From positions 1 through 33,922 of the forward strand of contig NZ_JAMHJQ010000024.1 of NCBI RefSeq assembly GCF_023534745.1: DNA of 33,922 bases, read 5' to 3'. A program made the position numbers and the translations under genes. Shown here piece by piece: positions 14,898 through 23,028 of this stretch. This stretch comes from Streptomyces sp. 35G-GA-8 (GTDB lineage: Bacteria; Actinomycetota; Actinomycetes; Streptomycetales; Streptomycetaceae). The number at the start of each line of letters is the position of its first letter. The stretch's first letter is position 1. Under the pieces are notes generated by a model that did no database searches, was not told the DNA's origin, and saw only the letters and a program-made list of their open reading frames with translations.

Positions 14898-15968
14898 GTG
14901 GGAGTCGCCCGCCCCTCATCACCCGGGACCACTATGCCCCTGTGCTTAACCCTCCTGATCACCGGAACCGCACTGCGCCAGATCGACCGCATCCACTTCG
15001 CCCGCCATCGGCCCCACGCCGCCGACGCCGCCCGTCTCATAGCCCTCCAGCGCACACGCGCCAACAACCTCACCCCCCTCCTGCTCCTGGCAGGACAGTG
15101 GATGCAGATCACCGGCTGGTGGATGCTCGCCGCTCACGGCCCCCTTCCCGCCGTCCTCGCGGCGGCCGCGGTCGCCGTACATTTCCGCCACCTCCAGGAG
15201 ATCAGCCACGCGGCCGTCCACGGCGTCCTCGCACGCACCCCGCGCGCCAACCAGCTGCTCGCCGACGTCTTCGCCCACCACCCCCTCGGACTCGGACCCG
15301 TCACCTCACGCCGCCGCCGCCATGTCCGCGACCACCACCCCAACGCCACCCAGGCCGACGACCCCAACCTCGCCGAACTGCGCCAGGCCGGCCTGCGCCC
15401 CCACACCACCGGCCTCGCCTACACGACGGCACTGATCCACCCGCTCACCCCACGCGGCATACGCGGCACCGCCGTCGGCTTCGCCACCCACCTGCGCGGC
15501 CCGGGAGCCTGGCACCGCACCGCCGTCCCCGCCGCCCTCTGCGCGGCCGCGTATGCGGCCGGCGGGTGGCCCGCCCTGCTGTGCGGCCTGCTCATCCCGC
15601 GGCTCCTGCTCTACCCACAGCTCGCCTGGATGTCCCTGCTGGCCGAACACACCTGGTTCGACCCCGACCACCGCACCGGCACCCCCGCCCAGATCGAAGC
15701 CGGCCGCTGCCTGCGCCTGTACCCGCACAACCGCGCCCTGGCGGCCATCGCCGCCACCACATGGCTCCCCTACGGCGACCTCCACCACTACGCACACTCC
15801 GCCCACCCCGGCCTCCGGTGGAACTACCTGCCCGCCCTCGAACAGCACCTCAGCCCGCCCCACTTCACCCCCGACGGACTCCTCATCGGCACAGCCACCA
15901 TCACCCGCCGCCACCACCAGGCACTCAACGCCCAGGCCACACAGGCAGCTCACCCAGCGACCATCTGA
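14898..15968 (+). CDS. fatty-acid-desaturase-like membrane di-iron protein
   Basis: A 356-aa multi-pass membrane protein (344 aa if ATG 14934 is the start). Counting from the ATG, it has histidine clusters typical of membrane di-iron desaturases and hydroxylases: H86, H92 and H96 in RHLQEISHAAVHG, HVRDHH at 130-135, EHTWF further on, and a late HHYAHSAHP. At least four hydrophobic segments separate them. The substrate could be an acyl chain or another lipid-like molecule. Neither start has a strong ribosome site. A TTA codon lies at 14946-14948. The GntR operator arm is just upstream and a strong hairpin follows. Codon use is unusually C-rich (CCC, CAC, ACC). Confidence 0.82.
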   Translation: MGVARPSSPGTTMPLCLTLLITGTALRQIDRIHFARHRPHAADAARLIALQRTRANNLTPLLLLAGQWMQITGWWMLAAHGPLPAVLAAAAVAVHFRHLQEISHAAVHGVLARTPRANQLLADVFAHHPLGLGPVTSRRRRHVRDHHPNATQADDPNLAELRQAGLRPHTTGLAYTTALIHPLTPRGIRGTAVGFATHLRGPGAWHRTAVPAALCAAAYAAGGWPALLCGLLIPRLLLYPQLAWMSLLAEHTWFDPDHRTGTPAQIEAGRCLRLYPHNRALAAIAATTWLPYGDLHHYAHSAHPGLRWNYLPALEQHLSPPHFTPDGLLIGTATITRRHHQALNAQATQAAHPATI

Positions 15969-15980
15969 CCAGCACACATA

Positions 15981-16026
15981 CGGCTGCGGCCCCGGACACC
16001 GCGTGGTGTGTCCGGGGCCGCAGCCG
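15981..16026. terminator. 18-bp bidirectional terminator
   Basis: CGGCTGCGGCCCCGGACA (15981-15998) pairs perfectly with 16009-16026 around a ten-base loop, 12 bases after the desaturase-like stop codon and before a convergent gene. Confidence 0.88.
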
Positions 16027-16050
16027 TTGCGAGGGACCCAACGAGTTCCG

Positions 16051-16124
16051 CCAGGCGGTGGTCAGAGGTACCGGGATCGCGGACCAGGCGGTGGTCAGAC
16101 TGGTCAGGTACCGGGATCGCGGAC
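16051..16124. repeat. interleaved direct repeats
   Basis: CCAGGCGGTGGTCAGA occurs at 16051-16066 and 16084-16099. AGGTACCGGGATCGCGGAC occurs at 16066-16084 and 16106-16124. The block is a degenerate tandem duplication with an insertion in the second copy. It lies in the non-coding gap between convergent genes. Confidence 0.75.
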
Positions 16125-16148
16125 GCGGCCCCTCCGGCCGGTCACCGT

Positions 16149-16430
16149 CTACGCGGTGCCCACATCCTTGCCCACCAGACGGGACAGCAGCTCAACGATC
16201 TGCGCCTGATTGCGGTCGATCCTCTCGTTCAGGCCGTGCACCTCATCGGCAAGCCGGTCAACCTTCTCATCGAGGTTGGCCACCTTCTGGTCAAGGTTGC
16301 CCACCTGGAGCCGCAGCGCGGTGAGATCGCTCTTGACGATCCCGAACTCCCGGTCGGTCTTCTCCTCCGCTCGCTCGAAACGGCGGGTGAGCGCGGCGAG
16401 CTCGCTGTGCGCGATGGGGTCCTCGGGCAT
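16149..16430 (-). CDS. small coiled-coil protein
   Basis: A 93-aa protein from ATG 16430 behind AGGAG. Residues about 12-85 show regular hydrophobic heptads, such as LRLQVGNLDQKVANLDEKVD, so it should form a long coiled coil. It has no membrane segment. Such proteins often act as scaffolds or as partners of larger proteins, but none can be named here. It lies downstream of the Uma2 gene on the same strand after a gap of about 300 bases with no gene. Confidence 0.75.
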   Translation of the reverse strand: MPEDPIAHSELAALTRRFERAEEKTDREFGIVKSDLTALRLQVGNLDQKVANLDEKVDRLADEVHGLNERIDRNQAQIVELLSRLVGKDVGTA

Positions 16431-16726
16431 GCGGGGCGCTCCTGCCAGGTCACGAACACGGGCGGACATCAAGGGCCCACGATATCGCGGCTGTCCGGTA
16501 CCCGACCCGGCGGATTCCGCCCGTCTCGCCGACTGTCACCTGCGCCCGTAGCCAGCGCTCTTTGCCCAAGGGCCGCACAGGCGGTCGACAGGCGGCTCGC
16601 CGGTCACCACAGAGCTGCCGTCCGAAGCCGTGGACATTCGGCGCGGGCAGCATCTCGCGAACTGCCAGAGAAACGCTGCTCTTCGTCATCGACAGAGCCA
16701 GGGGAAACGATCGGTCGGCCCTGGTG

Positions 16727-17296
16727 TTACCGCCGGGCGAGTGTGGCAGGGTCGATCGCGAGGGGGAACGGCGCCTCGATCCGGGTGGTGACGCCCGGCA
16801 GCGCGGTCGTCTTTTCCGCGTACCGGCCACCGTCCAGCACGCTGACAATCAGCCGTGGTGCCGGTTCGAGTTCCAGGCGCCAGTAGTGCTCGATCGCAGC
16901 CTCCGCGTACAGCATCGGCTTGAGCTTGCGGTCCATGGTCCGATTGCCTGGCGAGACCACCTCAATGACCAGCTGCACGGCTTCGGCGTCAATACTGACG
17001 CCGTCCTCGGCGGTCGCGCCCGCGTCGGCGACGACGATGTCCGGGACAACCAGGCCGGAGGGCAGGGTGACGTTGATGGCTTCCAGCACTTCGACCGGAG
17101 CGCCGGCGGCACGGGCGGCCTCGTCCAGCGCTACGTGCAGGCGGTAGCTGGCGCGCTGGTGGCGCAGCCCCGGGGCGGGGGACATCACGAGCGACTCCCC
17201 CAGCAGTTCGTAGCGGACCGATCGGTCCTCGGGCAAGCCAAGGACGTCGTCAACGGTCCAGGGCCCGTGGTGCTGAGCAAAGCTGGCAACGCTCAT
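16727..17296 (-). CDS. Uma2-family (DUF820) putative endonuclease
   Basis: A 189-aa protein of the Uma2 family, which has a PD-(D/E)XK nuclease fold. Visible blocks are YELLGESLVMSPAPGLRHQ with its glutamate (about 29-47), LVVPDIVVADA with the Asp (about 82-92) and LVIEVVSPGNRTMDRKLKPM with the E...K pair (about 108-127), then YAEAAIEHYWRLEL. All expected catalytic positions are kept. ATG 17296 follows GGAGGTGGAGGGG. These proteins are very common in actinobacteria, often in accessory DNA, and their biological substrate is largely unknown. Confidence 0.9.
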   Translation of the reverse strand: MSVASFAQHHGPWTVDDVLGLPEDRSVRYELLGESLVMSPAPGLRHQRASYRLHVALDEAARAAGAPVEVLEAINVTLPSGLVVPDIVVADAGATAEDGVSIDAEAVQLVIEVVSPGNRTMDRKLKPMLYAEAAIEHYWRLELEPAPRLIVSVLDGGRYAEKTTALPGVTTRIEAPFPLAIDPATLARR

Positions 17297-17515
17297 TCCC
17301 CTCCACCTCCATCACGTACTGCCAGTGTGGCGTGTCGCGGCGGCCGGTGTCTCCCCTCACACCCGCCGGGCGTGACGCCTGCGCTTCTGGTACACCGGTC
17401 GGGGCCCGGTCCGGGAGGGCCCGGCCCCGCCGCGGCCTATGACGCGTTGCGTTTCCGGCGGCTCGCGGTCTTCTCGCGATCGTCTTCTTCGCGGGGAGGC
17501 GGGCGGTTGGTACGG

Positions 17516-17863
17516 CTATCCGGTCAGGGCCTCGCGCGCGTTCTTCTTCAGCTCCATGCGTGCTTCCACGACGTCGCCGCGGTCCAGTGTCGCCCAGTAC
17601 GGGTGCGTGGTGACGGCGGTGGAGAGGTCGACCAGCCTCTCGCGGAGTTCGGCTTCCCGTTTCTTCTGCTCGTCCGTGTATCCGGGGCTGTCGGGCACGT
17701 CGGCCAGGTAGTCGCTGAGGGGCTGCTTGTCCGACTTCCAGCCGGGGGCGGGGTCGACGGACCAGGGCAGGGTGGCGCACAGCGCCTTGTAGTCGGCTCG
17801 CGTCTGCTGGAGGCCGGTTTCGTGGTCGATGAGGTCCTGGGGGAAGTCGTACGGTGTGGGCAC
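17516..17863 (-). CDS. hypothetical protein, possibly leaderless
   Basis: A 115-aa charged helical protein. The only reasonable start, GTG 17863, has no ribosome site but is preceded on its strand by TATTAT with a six-base gap, which would place transcription start at or next to the start codon. It has no recognised domain; the C-terminal third is a Glu/Arg/Lys helix. It diverges from the gene at 17994, and both upstream regions contain TTCGAA. Confidence 0.6.
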   Translation of the reverse strand: MPTPYDFPQDLIDHETGLQQTRADYKALCATLPWSVDPAPGWKSDKQPLSDYLADVPDSPGYTDEQKKREAELRERLVDLSTAVTTHPYWATLDRGDVVEARMELKKNAREALTG

Positions 17864-17993
17864 CTGTGAATAATACGCACGTTCGAATGCGTGGACGTGG
17901 GTGCGCGCCGGGCTGTCCGCGAACAGGATCCGACGCATCGCCCTGGGCGCACGCGTCCTCCGGACATACGGCGCGGGACTACTATTCGAACTC

Positions 17994-18359
17994 ATGACCG
18001 AATACTTGGCCCCGAGGGTGACCGTCACCCTCCCCGGAGGGCGTGTCATAGAGGGCCACCTACTGGCCCGGCGCCGGGACAGTGACGGCCGGTGGTGGTA
18101 TGAGGTCTCAATCGACGTACCTTCCACGGCCGCCCGGCCCATTGACGGCGAGGACTACAGCGAAGTCCCCACCCGGCAAGCCACCGACGCCGCGGGGTGG
18201 ATACTCCAGGCCCTCCCCGCCGCCAAGCAGCTCCTCCTCCACCGGGCCGGCTGCTGGACTGCCGCAGGACGCCTCACCCCGGCCGACACCACTCAGGCCA
18301 AGACCTTCGTGAAGCACGGGTGGGCGACAGCATGCGACGTCTGTGAACCCGCCCCCTGA
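17994..18359 (+). CDS. hypothetical protein, possibly leaderless
   Basis: A 121-aa protein. The N-terminal half reads as a small beta-barrel (TVTLPGGRVIEGHLLARR then WWYEVSIDV) that could bind nucleic acid or a ligand. The C-terminal half has two Cys (CWT and CDVC). ATG 17994 has no ribosome site but a -10-like TACTAT lies eight bases before it, so the transcript may be leaderless. Longer upstream starts exist (17901) but run through the promoter zone. Function unknown. Confidence 0.65.
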   Translation: MTEYLAPRVTVTLPGGRVIEGHLLARRRDSDGRWWYEVSIDVPSTAARPIDGEDYSEVPTRQATDAAGWILQALPAAKQLLLHRAGCWTAAGRLTPADTTQAKTFVKHGWATACDVCEPAP

Positions 18360-18453
18360 GACGGGCGGGGCGCTCGCGACACTGGATCCGTGCTCCCGGC
18401 CCCATTAGGCAGGGCAATGTTCTGCAGGCCCGGCAATGAGAACTGCTTGTGGG

Positions 18454-18666
18454 TCAGTCGCCGCCGGCCTCAGTGATACTGCCCGCGATCTCTCCCAGAA
18501 CTGTGAGGATCGACTGCCCCACCGGAGTCGGCGCGAGCAGCACGCCCAGGGCCAGCACGATCACCACGGTCATCCGCTCGTCCATCCTGCTCCTGGCCTC
18601 GGTGCGCCGACGCAGCCGAAGGATCACGATGACAGCGAGCAGTACCGCCACGTTGATCGTCAGCAC
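18454..18666 (-). CDS. small membrane protein with two helices
   Basis: A 70-aa protein from GTG 18666 behind CAGGAGG. Residues 1-21 and about 36-65 are hydrophobic, separated by an Arg-rich loop (LRRRTEARSR), predicting two membrane helices with a cytoplasmic loop. Small two-helix proteins are frequent on actinobacterial conjugative plasmids (Spd-type spread proteins), but no family can be fixed here. Confidence 0.65.
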   Translation of the reverse strand: MLTINVAVLLAVIVILRLRRRTEARSRMDERMTVVIVLALGVLLAPTPVGQSILTVLGEIAGSITEAGGD

Positions 18667-18948
18667 GGCCCAGACCTCCTGCCAGATGCCAGCCGTCCGC
18701 GCCCGACCGCGGACAGAATCCCGGCTTCCCTGTGTAGCCCGAACTGAGCAGCCATGCGCCTCAGTTACCAGCGGATGACGCAAAGTGAACTCCTGGCCGG
18801 ATCCAACGCAGGACGCTTTCCATCGTCGGCTTCTGCGCAGGTCAGACGGCATTGTCGGTGGCGGATGCGACCCTGTACGGGCCTGGCGGCGTTCTCACCT
18901 TGAAGCCGATGCGTCGCCGGGCAACCAGGGCGACGAAGGGGCACGAGC

Positions 18949-19104
18949 ATGGAAACCGTCAAGATCACGTGGACGCAGGATGGGTCGGAGGAGCGCTGGG
19001 AGTCCGCCGTCAGCTACAGCCCGGCGGCCGCTGAGGACTACAAGCGGTACAAGGAGGCGCAGGATGGCGTCTCTGACGTGCAGATCATTGCAGCGCAGCC
19101 CTGA
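18949..19104 (+). CDS. 51-aa protein, overlaps the next gene
   Basis: ATG 18949 follows GAAGGGG at seven bases. The product is acidic, Trp/Tyr-containing and reads like a small beta-hairpin plus helix (METVKITWTQDG start). Its last 41 bases overlap the start of the next gene in another frame. Good ribosome site and actinobacterial codon bias support it despite the size. Function unknown. Confidence 0.6.
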   Translation: METVKITWTQDGSEERWESAVSYSPAAAEDYKRYKEAQDGVSDVQIIAAQP

Positions 19105-19363
19105 GGTGCGCCCACTGGTGGAGCACGCGGAGGACCTGGCGGTGAGATTCGAGGTCGCCGTCCGGTTCACGGTCGGCGGCCCGGCCGTCACCGGTGAGTG
19201 GAGCAGCCGTGAGACTGCCGTCCGGAAGTTCCGCTCCTTCGTCGGCCTGTACGGCGACCACACGACGGTGAGCATCATCCTCAGCCGTCAGTCGGGCCAC
19301 GGGCAGTCTCAGGCGATGAGGACCTGGACGAGGGAGCACGGCGAGACAGTGCTCGGATCATGA
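19064..19363 (+). CDS. hypothetical protein overlapping the 51-aa gene
   Basis: A 99-aa protein from ATG 19064 with AAGGAGG at six bases, located inside the preceding short gene. The 41-base overlap in a different frame suggests coupled translation. It has a mixed alpha/beta pattern with no membrane segment. No family recognised. An upstream in-frame start at 18785 would overlap the whole short gene and lacks a ribosome site. Confidence 0.6.
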   Translation: MASLTCRSLQRSPEVRPLVEHAEDLAVRFEVAVRFTVGGPAVTGEWSSRETAVRKFRSFVGLYGDHTTVSIILSRQSGHGQSQAMRTWTREHGETVLGS

Positions 19364-19567
19364 GCAACGGCCAGACGCCGGCGCCCTGACCGCGACTCAG
19401 CGCCGTAGCTGGGGTGGGCGGGGCCACGGCGACGCTCTCGTCTCGTGCCCCCGGGGAAGGAAGCGCCCGGATTCGCCAGCCTGGAGACGGCCAGTTACGT
19501 ACTGCCGCCCACCCAACTCGCCTTCATAGGCTCCTAGTCGGCCTATCCGCCTGTTTCGGGAGGTGTC

Positions 19568-19780
19568 GTGCAACCCCACACGATGTACTGCTACACCTGC
19601 GAGACCGATGAAAAGCACCGCCCCATCACCCCCAATGAGAAGGTTTGGCTAAAGAATCGGACCGGCATGAAAAACGTCGAAGCGTTCTTCATGTGCACGG
19701 CACAGGGCTGCCGCAATCTGCGCACCGGCTTCAACCAGCACCCCTTCGACCCCGTCATCCGCGTGCCTCTGCCCGACTGA
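19568..19780 (+). CDS. small zinc-ribbon-like protein
   Basis: A 70-aa protein with CYTC at residues 8-11 and CTAQGC at 43-48, a CxxC...CxxxxC arrangement that could hold one zinc. GGGAGG precedes GTG 19568 closely; ATG 19583 is an alternative start that would keep the motif. Lower GC at wobble positions than its neighbours hints at recent acquisition. Function unknown. Confidence 0.65.
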   Translation: MQPHTMYCYTCETDEKHRPITPNEKVWLKNRTGMKNVEAFFMCTAQGCRNLRTGFNQHPFDPVIRVPLPD

Positions 19781-19912
19781 CCTCCTCGCGCGCAGTCGTA
19801 ACGCGGCAGTCGCCGTAGCTCCGAAGAAGGTTGGTTGTCTTCAGGGCCACGGCCACTGCCGCGTTCAACATCGTCCGGGCCCGTCCAGCCGGACCGCCCG
19901 CGATGGCGAGGG

Positions 19913-20167
19913 TCAGGACAGGATCGCTCGCCACTGTGTGAGGGCGTTGCGCAACTGCTGCGCTCCGGTCACCCGTTCGGTCAGTGCGCACCGTTGTGTG
20001 TCTTTCTCGTCCACCATGAAGACGTCGATCTGAATCTCCGCATCGGCCCTGGCGAGATTCTGCCCGGCGACGGGTCGCACCTCGATCAGGGTGTTCCCGA
20101 ACTGCAGCCTGAACCCTTGGTAGGACGTCTCCTCCATCAACGTCGCTGCGGTAGGTTCCGTGGTCAT
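19913..20167 (-). CDS. hypothetical protein
   Basis: An 84-aa protein from ATG 20167 behind GAGGAG at seven bases. It is mostly beta-strand followed by a C-terminal helix (QQLRNALTQWRAIL). It begins 29 bases after the end of the CoiA-like gene on the same strand, so it is probably the last gene of that operon. No family recognised. Confidence 0.65.
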   Translation of the reverse strand: MTTEPTAATLMEETSYQGFRLQFGNTLIEVRPVAGQNLARADAEIQIDVFMVDEKDTQRCALTERVTGAQQLRNALTQWRAILS

Positions 20168-20196
20168 GTCCTCGCTCCTCTACTGAATCCGATAAC

Positions 20197-21894
20197 TCAT
20201 AGTTCCGGAGCGCCGGGTGCAGCCTGTTCGATATCTCGCTGACGGTTCTTTTCTTTCGAATTCGGTTTTCTCTGCTGCGTAAAATCTGCGGCGAGTTTGT
20301 ACCGTAGTGCGTGCGGTCTGCCAGGTGTCTGGCACCAGGCCCCCGGCTCTTTCTGGCAGACGGGGCAGGTTACGTCGTACACCTGCCATACAGTCGGAGC
20401 CCTCCTTATGTCTTCCGTCTGGCGTTCTTTGATTTCCCCGATGAGGAGCCGCAATCGGTCAGCGTGGGGTGTCTCTCGCAATTGCCCTGTGCGGGGGCCA
20501 TCAAGGATGACGCACTGCTGTCCGTGATCGGCCCCACAGAGCGGGCACACTTTCGTGGTCCAGTACCCCCGGCCGACCAGCTGGTGCAACGGGCCTGGCG
20601 CCGTAGAGGCGGGAGGGAGAACGAGGAGCGACTTGAGCCGTTCCTCCCACAGAGCGAGCTGGGCGCGTTGGTGCGGCACGCCCTTTCCGACTCTTCCGAG
20701 TTCATCAATCTCCCGGGAGATCTGGTGCACCTTCCTACTCAGCAGCTCCGGGGCGCCGTTGGCTGGAATGAAGCTCACTTCTTCCAGAAGAGCATCCAGT
20801 CGATTGACTGTGGCTGGAATTTCGGCTGCTAGGTAGTCAACAGCTGCGTGGATCGCCTCTTTCTCCTGCCTGGTCTGGTCCACCTTGGTGGCCTTTTTAG
20901 CCTGCTTGATCAAGCTCTGAATCTGTCTGAGCTTCCGCGTGCCCACAGCCTGATCAAGCAAGGAGATCAGCGTCCGGCGGGATTCGAGTTCTTTCTCCAC
21001 CCAGAGCGAGGCGCTGTGATGCGCGGCATCCAGCCGTCCCTGCAGCTGAGGGCCGGCCCCGGAAAGTTCGGTGATCTCACGGCAGACCGTTGCCGTCAGG
21101 TCGGGTGACTCGGTCCGGCGGGCGTAGAGCAGTCGGCGCATCAACTCCTGTGCCCGCTCGTCCTGCGGCGAAGTCTTCTGCTTCTGCCCCGGGGTCCATC
21201 GCGCCGGTTCGGGCGTGCTGTGTGCCTGGATGATCCGTTCGACGGCCGGGGTGGACAGTCCTCGCTCGGTAACGTCGCACTCCTCCAGGAAGAACCATTC
21301 GGTCGGCCGCGCGAAGGCCTCGGTCCCGATGCGGACGCGTCGGCTGGTGCCTTCGCTGTCCAGGCGAATGCGGTGCACGTACCAGCGTTTGATGAGGGTG
21401 TCCTGGTCCACTGGGACCGAGATGCCGAGCACCGGTTCGTGCGGGCTGTCCCACTCCGGTGCGACGCTTTGGTCTAGGTGCACACGCAGCCTCTTGTGCG
21501 CGAGCTGGATATCGACGACGGAGCCCAGCGGGGTTCCGTCCGGCTGTGCGAAGCCGACGTCGGCCTGCGTGCCGCGGTTGTGGAGCCAGGCCGCGGCCGC
21601 GGACTTCACGTAGAGGTGGTCTGCGCTGTTCACGCTGCGGGCCCGCCGGCCACAGACGTGGGGCTGGCCGTCAGGGCCGGGGTGATGGGCGAAGTGGCAC
21701 ACCCGGTCGGTGTAGAGCTTCGTCGTCAGCTGGCCACCGCAGCCTCCGAGGAGGAGCCCGCACCAGAAGGAGTCGTTCTCGTGGAGGCTGCGGAAGGCGT
21801 CGAGTTCGATGGCCTCCAGCGGCAGGACGAGCGGCTCCTCGGAATCCGCGCTGCCGACAACCGCTGTCTGGATCTGCCGTCTATCACGCCGCAC
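20197..21894 (-). CDS. large CoiA-like protein with two C-terminal zinc-finger motifs
   Basis: About 565 aa from GTG 21894, a start chosen for the purine-rich GAGAGGAAGG upstream. The N-terminal region has C45, C52, H67/H70 (CHFAHH), C81 and then SADHLYVK (90-97) and VVDIQLAHKRLRVHL. These match the zinc finger plus nuclease-like region of competence CoiA-type proteins. A long helical middle (about 270-440) has coiled-coil stretches. Two similar motifs follow: CPLCGADHGQQC with a later H (450-478) and CPVCQKEPGAWC with H (510-528). These resemble actinobacterial phage/plasmid zinc fingers. It is probably a DNA-binding or DNA-processing protein. GC is lower than the neighbours. The last gene of the group (19913) follows. 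Confidence 0.75.
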   Translation of the reverse strand: MRRDRRQIQTAVVGSADSEEPLVLPLEAIELDAFRSLHENDSFWCGLLLGGCGGQLTTKLYTDRVCHFAHHPGPDGQPHVCGRRARSVNSADHLYVKSAAAAWLHNRGTQADVGFAQPDGTPLGSVVDIQLAHKRLRVHLDQSVAPEWDSPHEPVLGISVPVDQDTLIKRWYVHRIRLDSEGTSRRVRIGTEAFARPTEWFFLEECDVTERGLSTPAVERIIQAHSTPEPARWTPGQKQKTSPQDERAQELMRRLLYARRTESPDLTATVCREITELSGAGPQLQGRLDAAHHSASLWVEKELESRRTLISLLDQAVGTRKLRQIQSLIKQAKKATKVDQTRQEKEAIHAAVDYLAAEIPATVNRLDALLEEVSFIPANGAPELLSRKVHQISREIDELGRVGKGVPHQRAQLALWEERLKSLLVLPPASTAPGPLHQLVGRGYWTTKVCPLCGADHGQQCVILDGPRTGQLRETPHADRLRLLIGEIKERQTEDIRRAPTVWQVYDVTCPVCQKEPGAWCQTPGRPHALRYKLAADFTQQRKPNSKEKNRQRDIEQAAPGAPEL

Positions 21895-22057
21895 GTGCCC
21901 CCCCACCCTTCCTCTCAACACAGCGTGACAGCCGACCCCTTCGCTTCGCAGCTGATCACCCTGCTTACCCGCCCGGCGCATACCGTGTTCGATCACGCCG
22001 TACGGTCCAGAGGTCCGGGCGCGGCCTCCGCCCCTGACACCCAGCGCTCTCCTCCCC

Positions 22058-22368
22058 TCACGCGGTCCTCCCCAGCGGCGCCGCCTGCGGGACCGCGGCC
22101 GCCGTCCCGGCCGCCCTCGCCGCGCGTTCCGCACGGGCCCGGCGCAGGGCCGCGGCGTGGGAGACGTCGGCTTGGCGGCGGCGCTCGATGCGGGTCTGCT
22201 CGATCGGGGCCTGGCTGGTCGTCGGCCGCCAGCTCCGGCTCGGGGAACGCCTGGAGGCTGAGCGCCCGCATCGCATGCGACTGCCGCTCCACCGCCTCCG
22301 CGATCGACGGGTCGATGCGGCCTCGCGTCACGGAGAAGGCCCGCGGCGCCGGTGGGCCACCCGCCTGC
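22058..22368 (-). pseudogene. frameshifted C-terminal part of the DciA-like gene
   Basis: Downstream of the DciA-like stop, protein-like sequence continues in two other frames. In the first frame, from about 22435 to 22220, it includes TAAEREQAREPEERHGALEQ and IDPSIAEAVERQ. In the next frame, from about 22225 to the stop at 22058, it includes ADVSHAAALRRARAERAAR. Joined, they form one Ala/Arg/Glu-rich helical tail with consistent codon bias. I infer two single-base shifts in an originally longer gene, or sequencing errors. A short separate gene from GTG 22331 is the alternative, but it has no ribosome site. Confidence 0.55.
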
Positions 22369-23028
22369 TCAAGCGCACCGTGCCGTTCTTCGGGTTCGCG
22401 GGCCTGTTCTCGTTCGGCGGCTGTCTGGATCCTCGGACCGGTCTGCGTTCAGCCTGCTCGTCTGGTGGGCGGCGAGCGCCTTCAGGTATCCGGGATTCCT
22501 TGGGCGGGGCTCGGCCGGCTGCCCGTCCGGTGCGGGTACGCCGCGGGCTGGAGCGTTGACGGGCCTCGGATCGGCCGTGGAGCTGACCGGGCCGGGGACG
22601 AGGATCTTCAGGTGCCGGACTGTGTCGTCACCGACGGTGGCGTTGATCTTCGCGGTGATCTGCCGTTGGTAGAGGTCGATCTGTGTGCGGTAGGCGGGTG
22701 AGACGGGCCGCAGGTGGAGGGTGCGGGTGTCTTCGTCGAACGCGACAGCGGCGACCTTCCCCGCGAGTTCCGGGGCGATGGTCGGCCACTGGTCGATGAC
22801 GATGCCTCCTCGGGCGGCCATGTCCCATCCGCGTTCGGCCATCATCTGTGTGATCGCGGCTCCGAAAGGCTGAGGGTCCCGGTCCCCGGTGAGGGCCCGC
22901 CTTGTCGGGGACGCACCGGTGCGTCGCTTCGGCTCCGGCCGGCTCTTCGCGGCGGCCCGGGCGTTGAGGAGCGCAACCCGGGCAAGGTCGACGCCGCTCA
23001 GCTCCGTCGTGGAGGTGGTGTCGGTCAT
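22369..23028 (-). CDS. DciA-like (DUF721) helicase-loader protein
   Basis: 219 aa as read. After a basic N-terminus, DPQPFGAAITQMMAERGW begins the DUF721/DciA domain, followed by IDQWPTIAPELAGKVAAV, TLHLRPVSPAYRTQIDLYQR and HLKILVPGP, the expected order of that fold (about residues 50-150). DciA is the ancestral bacterial loader or partner of the DnaB replicative helicase. The ATG overlaps the stop of the upstream HTH gene (ATGA), so the two are made together, suggesting that the HTH protein finds an origin and this protein brings host helicase. The C-terminus is out of frame (see next entry upstream). The core domain appears intact. Confidence 0.8.
   Translation of the reverse strand: MTDTTSTTELSGVDLARVALLNARAAAKSRPEPKRRTGASPTRRALTGDRDPQPFGAAITQMMAERGWDMAARGGIVIDQWPTIAPELAGKVAAVAFDEDTRTLHLRPVSPAYRTQIDLYQRQITAKINATVGDDTVRHLKILVPGPVSSTADPRPVNAPARGVPAPDGQPAEPRPRNPGYLKALAAHQTSRLNADRSEDPDSRRTRTGPRTRRTARCA

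Noticed and set aside
17440-17515. C-terminal continuation of the 17863-17516 gene in another frame (ending REEDDREKTASRRKRNAS)
   Set aside because: It looks protein-like but has no start and is short; the evidence for a frameshift is too thin.
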